From Anaspis maculata (taxonomy: Eukaryota; Arthropoda; Insecta; Coleoptera; Scraptiidae): DNA of 64,000 bases. Each line of letters opens with the position of its first letter. Within the stretch, counting starts at the first letter, position 1. Positions 55,629 to 64,000 of the stretch are shown here, piece by piece. The stretch is taken from contig OX421963.1 of NCBI GenBank assembly GCA_949128115.1, positions 79,603,635 through 79,667,634 on the forward strand, in the 5' to 3' direction. The translations under genes and the position numbers were made by a program. The notes beneath the pieces were generated by a model. That model was given only the letters and a program-made list of their open reading frames with translations. It did no database searches and was not told the origin of the DNA.

Positions 55629-56105
55629 TCAATCTAAACTTGACTCGACAATTTGCTGCTGCAAACCGGAAATCTCCCGCTTCAGCGTGTCCAAACAGCC
55701 CTGGATATCGCTGAGAGGTTGGTCTTGGGAGGGCGCTTGCGTTTGCTGCAGCAACTTGTAGACTTCATCGTAATTGGTAGTCGGAAGATCGGGAAGAAGA
55801 TTGACCGGTAAGCTGCTGAATAATTCTTCTTTTTCCAGGCTCTTGAGCCGTCGTTCCAAGTCCTTGTTGCGGCTCACGTGGTACTTTAACGACGCTTTCA
55901 GGTCGTTGCACAGTCTCTGTAAGAAAAACTTTTCGTTTTTCAGACCGCCCGTTTCGTCCTTGAAGGTCTGAAGCTGCAGTTTCAATGCCAGTATCAAGCT
56001 CTGGAAGCTGTCGCTCTTTTTGCTCGAGTTGTCTTCGAACTGTTTCAGCTGCGCCTTCAACTCGTGTATTTCTTCAGTTCTGCGCTGAAGATTCGAGTTT
56101 GTAAA
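55629..56105 (-). CDS. Coiled-coil protein, last coding exon
   Basis: The exon encodes 158 residues, FTNSNLQRRTEEIHELKAQL to VESSLD, and ends in TGA at 55629-55631. Heptad-rich helices run to about residue 100 (SFQSLILALKLQLQTFKDE, KNEKFFLQRLCNDLKASLKYHVSRNKDLERRLKSLEKE). A short non-helical linker with proline (SSLPVNLLPDLPTTNYDEV) follows, then a final helix. The acceptor ttttgcag and the phase-0 junction fit the donor of the exon at 62463. The protein is likely a cytoskeletal, centrosomal or tethering factor by architecture only; I do not recognise the family. Confidence 0.85.
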   Translation of the reverse strand, partial: FTNSNLQRRTEEIHELKAQLKQFEDNSSKKSDSFQSLILALKLQLQTFKDETGGLKNEKFFLQRLCNDLKASLKYHVSRNKDLERRLKSLEKEELFSSLPVNLLPDLPTTNYDEVYKLLQQTQAPSQDQPLSDIQGCLDTLKREISGLQQQIVESSLD

Positions 56106-57006
56106 CTGCAAAACAGTATTAATCAAACAAATGGAAGAAATATCGTGTGTAAAAAGATTAAAAAGTCAATGCGTAAAGTGATCCCGGAGTCCAATCACGA
56201 CAGAGATAACACTGGTGACGTCACGTTGCATTGCCTGTACCCAAGTGGCGTTCACTCATCATATTTGGACCCCTGCTTTTATAGTATCTATTAAAAATTT
56301 TGATCAAGAAAATATGGATGATCGTGGAGCAAATACACCGCAATTTCACTACAATGATGAATCGCGAAACAGGTGGCGAACTGGATTTCCAGTAAATACA
56401 GAAGAAGACACTGGTCGTTTTGCTTAGCTCAAATCGACCCTTGAAGACTGCAGAAGCGGGGCTTCGATATGACACAGAAAGGTCCGTGATGCCTACGACA
56501 AGCAAGACATCGTCGGGAGTAGACATCAGAAGTCAAAAATAAACTGGGTGTTGAAATGGACGAGAGTCATGAGCCCCCTTATTTCATAGTCCCGTGAGGT
56601 ATAACAACAGTAGATAGTGTGTGGTATGTATGAAACAAAGTAGATGCTGCTACTACTACGATCTGTTGGGAGGTGTGGAACTGACACCCGCAGATACCAG
56701 AGTTAAGTCTCCCGAGGAAATTATCCGATTCAGTGAAAAAGTAGATTTCCTGGGACATTTAACAAAAGCATGGTTACGCACAAAATATAGGTCGCAGTGC
56801 AGAAAGGATCCTCCAAGACCAAACGACCACCTCTAATCTACAATCTACAATCCATTACTACGATTTTGTAGCAGCTGCCAAGCAAATTTTCTCTAGTATT
56901 TCCTTCAAAATTGAAGAAGTAGAGATAGTAGTATCTACTTCGCATACCAGCCAATATTTTAGTGCCATCAGAAATTGTACGGGATCTCGTCGTAGTTTTC
57001 GTAATA
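56106..57006. other. 3' part of the 6.36-kb intron of the coiled-coil gene
   Basis: Non-coding; short ORFs only. Confidence 0.5.
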
Positions 57007-59982
57007 GTGGGGTCGGTACGCTTTTGGATACTGCACTTTTGAGTAGAGTTACGAAACTTGGCACATAGTTTCTAGGGACCATAAGAAGAAATTTCACCCG
57101 ATGTTCCAAAAAAAATTTCCGACGGAATCCGATATATAGGCCCCTTTTTCCAAAATGGCGTCCAAATTTTGAAAATTGGCGATTGGTCGTACAGTGGCGC
57201 GCAAAGTATCAATTCCTAACATTTTGAACATAAAGAGTTGATTTAAGCCACCCCTGACTTGATCCGTTTGATATTTTGGCCATTTGGGACTTTTTTCCAA
57301 AATGGCAGCCAAACTTCGAAAGTTGAAATTTGGTCCTGTAGTGGCCTGCAAGGTATCAATTCTGGACATTTCGACCATGACAAGTCGATTAAAGCCTACC
57401 CCGACTCTACCCAACCTAAATTTTGGCCTCAATACCGAGCTCAATACTCAATTATAGTGCTGATTTAGAATTATTTTTTTTTTATCTTGAGAAGGGTTGT
57501 GAAAAACCCGAGGGAAAACCACTTCTTGGACTTTCTGTGTGTCCAACATGCAAGTCATCCGGAGAGCAGAATCACTACATTTTTCCGAAGAAATAAAAGG
57601 CTCCCCACCCCACTGGCAAAACCTATTCCACGCATGTATTAAACTGTAAAAACCATAAAAAAATGTCGAAAGTACATACATATTTATTTATTATATTTAT
57701 TTATTTAATTGTCTTATTTTACGAGGCGGCATTCAGCTATAAGCTGCTCTACCATGCAACCTCGGGGACAGCACAAAATATCCATGGATGAAGTAGGATT
57801 AGAACCCACACAGGGCAGCGCGAATGGTTTGGCTTGCCATCACCTGTACCACTCGGCTACCACCGCTCCATATCAACTGCAAGTTGTTTCAGAATTTGTA
57901 TTTGTGCTAAAAGATAAGTCAGGTTACATATTACATTACCAGAAATAACAGTGATTGAGAGATCTGCGCTCTATCGCGTGTATTTGCTGTTTCTCAGTTG
58001 TGTTTGGAGGTTAGACTTCTCTCTGCCTCTCAGACCTCAGAATCCGGTTACTTTTTATCAGTGTAGAAGAAATGTTGCATGTTGATTAGGAATAAATTCT
58101 TGCAAGGTTTGATTTTCTGCATGAGAGAGCGTCCCACTGATGTTGAGCATCTGAGTCGACTGTGCGCCGATATGGGATGCAACTTATTTGGAAATTTGCA
58201 CGTTTGCGTTTGAGCGATTGTGCGAGACGCTCACCTACATTCTTCTTCACTGTTTTCTTTATCTATTACATTGATGAAGAACAGAGCTCTCACCTATCTT
58301 GAATCCCTTTTCAATTCTAATTCCTGTAGGTGATCCAATTGCTACATGTTGCATTATACTCGTTTTGTCACTTACCACCCTGCCACACCAAGGTTGGGAA
58401 AGAACTATGTACATAAGGCGCTAAAGCTGTAATGCTTTTCTCGAGATATAATATTCGTTCTACCATAGATACTGAAAAATCTGATTGCAATTCAGGAACA
58501 GGTTTTAATTTTAATAATGAGGGACTTTACGGCTATAAGTGCAAAACATCTAACACTGTACCTACATTATTTGCCAAAAATGTGTCACATGGGACAAACT
58601 AAGACCCATAGGAGAGATCTTTGTGCCTTAGACACACTAGATAAGAGTGTGTTGGTGTTGGTATTCAATACCTAAGAGGTACATTGTGATTGTCTTCTGC
58701 TCAAATATTTTCAAGTACAACTCGTATCGACGTATAAATCGGTAAAAACCGCTTATCTCGATCCGTTTCCGTACATATTCAAACAACTTGCACTTCGAAA
58801 TTTCTTGCGGTTTTGATGCCCCGAGATCTCAACTGACAATAGGACAGGACTATAAATGGGGATTGAGGTCAAAATTTGAGTCAAGTCGAGTCGGGAAGGG
58901 TATTAATCGACTTGCAATGGTCGGAATGTCCAGGAATAGATACCTTGTGTGCCCCTATACGACCACCTGCCGATTTCGGTTTGGCTGCCATTTTGGAAAG
59001 AAGGCCTCAATGGCCCAAATATCAGCCGAATCGAGTCAGAGGTGGCTTCAATCAACTCGTTATGATCAAAATGTTACGAATTGATACTTCGTGCAAACGT
59101 GCAAAATTTATAAATAGCGCACAGTCGACTCAGATACTCTACATCAGTGGGACGCTCTCTCATGCAGAAAATCAAACCTTGCAAGGATTTATTTCCAATC
59201 AACATGCCAAATTTCTTCTGCACTGATGACAATTTTCTGGAACAACTTGCAGTTAGTATGTAAATATGTACTTCCGACGTTTTTTTATGGTTGTCACAGT
59301 TTTATACTAGCGTGAAATAGGTTTTGCCACTGGGGGGAGCCTATGTTTTACAATGGCGGAGCTTTTTATGGAAATAAAATTTATTCTGATTCTGATTTCA
59401 TTCTTTCGGAAAAATGTAGTGATTCTGCTCTCCGGATTACTCACATGTTGGACACACAAAAAGTCCAAGAAGTGGTTTTCCCTCGGGTTTTTCACAACTC
59501 TTCTCAAGATGAAAATTTTTTTCTAAATCAGCACTATAATTAAGTATTGAGGCCAAAATTTAGGTTGGGTAGAGTCGGGGTAGGCTTTAATCGACTTGTC
59601 ATGGTCGAAATGTCCAGAATTGATACCTTGCAGGCCACTACAGGACCAAATTTCAACTTTCAAAGTTTGGCTGCCATTTTGGAAAAAAGTCCCAAATGGC
59701 CAAAATATTAGACAGATCGAGTCAGGGGTGGCTTGAATCAACTCTTTATGTTCGAAATGTTAGGAATTGATACTTTGCGCGCCACTGTACGACCAATCGC
59801 CAATTTTCAAAATTTGGACGCCATTTTGGAAAAAGGGGCCTATATATCGGATTCCGTCGGAAATTTTTTTTGGAACATCGGGTGAAATTTCTTCTAATGG
59901 TCCCTAGAAACTGTGTGCCAAGTTTCATAACTCTACTCAAAAGTGCAGTATCCAAGGGATTTTCGTCGCGTACCGACCCCAC
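57007..59982. mobile_element. 3-kb inverted-repeat element (GTGGGGTCGGTACGC termini)
   Basis: The ends GTGGGGTCGGTACGC are inverted and flanked by TA (57005-57006, 59983-59984). The left arm (57007-57682, resuming after a SINE to about 58170) pairs with the right arm (about 59115-59982). Shared landmarks are TTCCGACGGAATCCGATATA, AACCACTTCTTGGAC and GAGAGAGCGTCCCACTGATG. A second, direct copy of part of the right arm (58865-59095 against 59548-59785) lies in the centre. The left arm has two insertions absent from the right: a SINE and about 150 bp at 57900-58055. The right arm has a 55-bp insert near 59341-59395. Confidence 0.8.
57683..57880 (-). mobile_element. tRNA-Ser/Leu-like SINE inserted in one arm
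   Basis: On the minus strand: GTAGCCGAGTGGTACAGG (A box), GGGTTCTAATCCTAC (B box) and an AAATA-type tail at 57683-57712. The opposite arm lacks it, which gives the empty site. Confidence 0.75.
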
Positions 59983-59984
59983 TA

Positions 59985-60066
59985 TAAGTCTCCTGACAAC
60001 CTAGTATCTAGAAATCTTTTTGTCTTGTGTAAATCTTTATTAGCTCTTTAAACCGTGCCACCCGCA
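59985..60066. other. Short spacer
   Basis: Nothing recognised. Confidence 0.4.
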
Positions 60067-61106
60067 TGCCTACTGGCCTCCCAGGATTTATTTCTGTCGT
60101 CCGAAGTCTTCACCAATTCGTCTCCGGCCCAATCCCCCTCCGGGCGATTCGTCCCCACACTAAACATGGTCGACAATTTGCCCCCACACAATTAGTCCCC
60201 AAATTTTGTATTACTTTCTCGCTCGAAACCACAATAAGAGTCTTTAGGGCTAATGACACAATAAAACACAAGGCAGCTCACTGGATTTTCTGAAAAGCAC
60301 AACTCATGAATGAGTGATCAGTGCAACATATACATACATAGCAAATTTCTGGAGTTCCTTTAGGTCTTGAAGTATAGAAAGAAATACACAGAAAGACACT
60401 AGAGGCTCACAAGAATTCCAGGAGTAACAAAAAGATACCAGAAGGTTCAGTAGAGTTTCAAAAGGCACAAAGAGACAAAAGCAGCCCATTTGGTCAGTCA
60501 ACAACACCAGAATACACAAAGAGGCTCAGTGGACTTTCGGAAGACACAAAAAGATAACAGGGGCTCTAAATTACACATGGAAACAAGAAAAAGGCCACTT
60601 GAGCCCCGAACAGTACCTACAAGAAGACATGAAGGCTCACTGCATTTCCGAAAGGCACAATAAAAGGTAAGAGGGCTTGGTAGGGCTTTAAACAACATAT
60701 AAATACATAAGTATGGGTCTCTATTTTGGACAATACAGGAATACTGGAAGGCTGATGAGATTTTATGAAAATATAGTAGAATATCAGGGGACTCAGTAGG
60801 GTCCCAAAGACTACAAGAAGATACAAAGGGGTCCACGTGGGTTCCGAACAATACGAGAAGACATTTGGAAGCTGAATAGACTTCTTGAAAGCACAAAAAA
60901 AGGTGACTCAGTAGGGTCCAAAGAACACAATCATAAAGACACGACGGCGCCAACTCAGGCTCCGAACAATAAAAGAAGTAAGAAAAGGGGTCATTGTATT
61001 TAAAAAATGCGTAAGTAAAGACAAAGGAGCTTAGGGCTATTGTGTGGTAGGGCTTCAAAGAAAACATGAAGACAGGGAGCCCAAATGGGGTCTTGTTTTC
61101 ACGAGT
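60067..61106. repeat. Partial relative of the foldback-like element
   Basis: Starts with degenerate 16-bp units (CAATTCGTC, GATTCGTCCCC, GACAATTTGCCCCC, CAATTAGTCCCC) to about 60220. The rest is interior-type units with GGCTCACTG, AGACACAA and GGGCTTTAAA. No inverse array ends it on the right, so it is truncated or rearranged. Confidence 0.65.
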
Positions 61107-61169
61107 GAAGCGATCTATCGCTTCGCGCAAAATGACGCTGTAGTCAGGTGGCAACGCACAGTGGAACGA

Positions 61170-61239
61170 CCGTGGCCAAGTGGTCGGACATCGGTCTCCC
61201 ATGCCAAATGTCCCGGGTTCGAATCCGGTTGTCGGCAAC
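61170..61239 (+). ncRNA. tRNA-like Pol III unit, left arm
   Basis: A box TGGCCAAGTGG (61173-61183), B box GGTTCGAATCC (61216-61226), T8 at 61240-61247. The head is tRNA-Ser-like, but the T-stem is mispaired, so this is a SINE-type promoter rather than a tRNA gene. Confidence 0.7.
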
Positions 61240-62251
61240 TTTTTTTTCCTTCATTTTCTCGGTAATGCCGAGATCAATCCCACATTTTATTGCACTTCTT
61301 TAAATACTTTGATTTGACCCATGCTCACGTCAAGTGACATGCGTTTGTGGTCAAGTACAAAAAAGTTACAGAACGATTTATAGCCGATACAAGGTATCAG
61401 GAAAATACTCATAACTTCCAAAGTGGCACGTATAAGCCAGCATTTTTTCATTCATTTTTAAGAGGAAGATCTCCTCTTCAAACTGATATAGATCATCAAT
61501 TGGATCCCGTTGGAGACTTTCCGCAATTGACCATATAAGTGAAGTTAGTGTCACAAATCAAGATTTGCGAGATTTACCTCCACTTTGAAACAAGATTACT
61601 TGAGATTTCCAGGGACGATTTCAATTCTGTTCAAATTGTTTGTTGGACTAATGTATTGGCCATCTGGCTTGGCTTTCATAAATAACAAGAAACTCCACAT
61701 ACACCTTTTATATACATATTTCATGACGGTGATGAATAAAACAGTGATGAAGTTCTGAAACTAAACCTTTTTATAGGCCTTTGTATGGATTTAAACGACC
61801 AAGCTATGCAGATTCACATTCTATACATACGCCGATACATTGGTCCAACGAACAATTCAATCAAAATCGAAATCGTCTCTGGAAATCTCAAGTAATCTTG
61901 TTCCAAAATGGAGGCAAATCCCGCAAATCTTGATTTGTGACACTTACTTCAGTTAGATGGTCAATTGCGGTAAGTCTCCAACGGGATCCAATCGATGATC
62001 TACATCAGTTTGAAGAGGAGATCTTCCTTTTCAAAATGAATGAAAAAACGCCTGCTTATACGTGCCACTTTGGAAGTTATGAGTATTTTCCTGATACCTT
62101 GTATCGGCTATAAATCGTTCTGTAACTTTTTTGTACTTGACCACAAACGCATGTCACTTGACGTGAGCATGGGTCAAATCAAAGTATTTAAAGAAGTGCA
62201 ATAAAATGTGGGATTGATCTCGGCATTACCGAGAAAATGAAGGAAAAAAAA

Positions 62252-62321
62252 GTTGCCGACAACCGGATTCGAACCCGGGACATTTGGCATGGGAGACCGA
62301 TGTCCGACCACTTGGCCACGG
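62252..62321 (-). ncRNA. tRNA-like Pol III unit, right arm
   Basis: Mirror of the left unit: A box at 62308-62318, B box at 62265-62275, T8 (as A8 on + strand) at 62244-62251. Confidence 0.7.
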
Positions 62322-62462
62322 TCGTTCCACTGTGCAACGGCGGGATTTCGGGCGAAGCGATCGTTCAAGAAGTTCAAGCTATCTACAAAGCGTATTTCAC
62401 TTGGCGCCATTGGCCACAACCTAATGCATTCACGAACCCTTCATATAAGACTCTGTACTTAC

Positions 62463-62955
62463 CTCAAGCTCACTCTGAAGGAACTCGTTCTTTTTCACCG
62501 CTTCCTCGCTCAACATGACCCGTTTCCGTTCCACCAACAGCTCTTCGGTGATGCACCCGATTTCGGCATCCTTACTCGACAATTCTCGACTCTTTTCTTC
62601 AAGCAAACCCTGGGTAACTTCGAGTTTATTCTCTAGATTCGCCGCGTCCAGATGCAACTTTTCCAGCTCGTCCGCGTGACGTTTCTTCACAACCTCGTTT
62701 TCCGCGCACTTCTGGCATTGACTAGTCCGTTTTTCCAACGTGAGACGCTTCAGTTTCTGGCTGATTCCGTCGTTCAGAGTTCTGAGGTTTTCGATTTCGT
62801 GTTCCGTGGACCTGTTCTGGAGCTTGAGAGAGTTGTGTTCGTCCGACAGGTTGTTGTACATGTCTTGCAGGTATCGGTTGTGCTTTTCAGAAGCGTTTCT
62901 GCCTCGCATGTGTTCTTTGACTTTGCGCAACAGAGTTCGGTAGTTTGTTTCGTAC
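62463..62955 (-). CDS. Coiled-coil protein, internal coding exon
   Basis: The exon encodes 164 full codons after one base that completes the previous codon. It starts YETNYRTLLRKVKEHM and ends FLQSELE. Nearly all of it is heptad-rich coiled coil, with a short Cys pair (CQKC) near residue 70. The acceptor is tttgttgcag and the donor gtaagt, both strong. The phase matches the last exon at 56105. Upstream exons are not in the window. Open frame beyond the acceptor (to 63176) has no coding character and is intronic. The joined fragment has about 322 residues without a globular domain. The intron between the two exons is 6.36 kb and rich in inverted repeats. Confidence 0.86.
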
Positions 62956-64000
62956 CTGCAACAAAGTACGGCAAGGTAAGTGGCCGTATAGTCATAACTC
63001 CATACTGTATACTGATAAGAACTAAATAGGTACCTACTTACATGCAGATGTGATATCGGAAAATTCCAAGAAAACGGTTCAAATTCCGGTGTGGAAAAAT
63101 GATTTTGAAGCCAGAAAGAATTAGAAACGAGAGAAACTAGCGTCGCACACATTTTTCTTACTATTAACTTGTTCACATTAACCTGTTGCAGGGAATACGT
63201 TTACTTTTTTTTTCTTGTATCTTCATACCTGTCAGATTCTCAAGGTCTCATAGACACCAAACACAGTTATAAAATATCGAGACTCGAGAGCTTAATGGGC
63301 AGGGCAAACTTCTTTCAAACTTATTTGAAATTATGCAGAAATCGGGGTTTGAACGAATGCTCAAATTGTAAGTGTAAGTTCACTGGCGAACCCGGTCGGA
63401 CATGGTTCGGTTCGCCAAATGTTCGATGTAGGACTTCTCTTGCAGGTATTTAATGTGGAGTGGTAATATTAGACGACTTCACTGAAAGAAGAACGGGTAG
63501 AAAAAACTTCACTTTGGATTCCGTCGAACATGAAAGTTGGAGCCACGTTAAATATAAAATTCTAACTCGATCGGATCAATGGTTCAGCAGTTATCGTGTC
63601 AGATTACAGACAAAGAAGCAATTAGACACCCGGGCAGATATGACTCTGGAAATGATCTTGATCGTCTCAAGACACCTCAAAATGAACATATCCACCGACC
63701 GTAGCTATCTAATCCGAGATCTAATCATTTTTTCAGCAGGATCATACTACTTTCCCATTCGCTGGTAACGGCCCGGGAAAGTAAAATGAATAAGCCTCAA
63801 GCAGAAATACGTCAAAGAGAGATCACGAAACACCAAGAAAATCTTAGTTAAACATACTCAAACTATGTCCAATCTTTCAACATCGACTTGAAGTGTCTGC
63901 GTTATAGCATAGAGTTATAGTCAGGTACCATAGGTTCAAAAAACTGATTCCGTGGGCTCCTTCGTGGAAGGGACAAGAGACCTTTCATTTCTTATAGTCC
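62956..64000. other. Upstream intron of the coiled-coil gene, no other gene
   Basis: Non-coding. The last 65 nt (GTGGGCTCCTTCGTGGAAGG, CAAGAGACCTTTC) are an inverse copy of 28825-28890, so another dispersed repeat begins near the right edge. Confidence 0.5.

Larger units (their letters stand above)
61117..62370. mobile_element. 1.25-kb palindrome with inward-facing tRNA-like units at both ends
   Basis: Arms 61117 to about 61663 and about 61830 to 62370 are inverted copies with high similarity; the loop is about 165 nt. Each arm starts at its outer end with a tRNA-like head followed by a T8 tract, then about 400 nt including GCCGATACAAGGTATCAGG and CCCGTTGGAGACTTTCCGC. GAAGCGATC occurs as a direct repeat outside (61107-61115, 62354-62362) and may be a 9-bp target duplication. 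The structure looks like two head-outward SINE-like units fused tail to tail. Confidence 0.8.

Noticed and set aside
60498..61238. 246-codon ORF on the minus strand
   Set aside because: It runs through a tRNA-like unit and then through degenerate tandem units; the open frame results from repeats that lack stop codons in one frame.
61170..61239. Functional tRNA-Ser gene
   Set aside because: The T-stem is mispaired and no long variable arm is present; it occurs as a mirror pair in a repeat.
62956..63176. Upstream extension of the coiled-coil exon
   Set aside because: A strong acceptor lies at 62956-62957, and the extension lacks heptads and coding composition.

Overview
The window looks like insect nuclear DNA. 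It has spliced host genes with GT-AG introns, AT-rich introns of many kb, TACCTA/TAGGTA-rich spacers, an errantivirus-type Ty3/gypsy element with a tRNA-Ser primer site, and many TA-flanked hairpin elements. I cannot fix the order from sequence alone. No bacterial operon, rRNA gene or CRISPR array is present.

Only two host genes can be supported. The first lies on the + strand: coding exons at 27393-27473, 47119-47316 and 54237-54434 join in phase 0 to give a 158-residue protein with two membrane segments and a proline-rich tail. Its introns are 19.6 and 6.9 kb. The second lies on the - strand: exons at 62463-62955 and 55629-56105 encode the C-terminal half of a long coiled-coil protein whose 5' exons lie beyond the right edge. 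The two genes converge, and their stop codons are about 1.2 kb apart.

Everything else is mobile or repetitive DNA, often nested. From left to right: a 5'-truncated LINE split by a full-length LINE with an 18-bp target duplication (265-6365); a complete but broken errantivirus-like provirus (9525-18328) whose 5' LTR carries a 1-kb hairpin element; a 3.1-kb foldback-like element with inverted arrays of 16-bp repeats and a 9-bp target duplication (18384-21499); and a decayed Ty3/gypsy pol (24615-26300). Inside intron 1 of the membrane-protein gene lie a TIR element with a hairpin nested in it (28929-30806), a solo LTR (31664-31806), a hairpin with another MITE at its dyad centre (31841-32497), a large inverted-repeat region (36099-39776) that holds a Tc1-like transposase remnant and a 500-bp TRIM, and a third decayed gypsy pol (43735-45171). 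Intron 2 holds small hairpin MITEs and a SINE. The large intron of the coiled-coil gene holds a 3-kb inverted repeat (57007-59982), a relative of the foldback element, and a 1.25-kb palindrome with inward-facing tRNA-like units (61117-62370).

The most unusual item is the TRIM at 37224-37723, with its solo LTR at 31664-31806. It is a non-coding LTR retroelement with a tRNA-Trp-type primer site, a polypurine tract and 5-bp target duplications. Each of its roughly 145-bp LTRs contains a tRNA-like Pol III unit: A box, B box and a T5 terminator.
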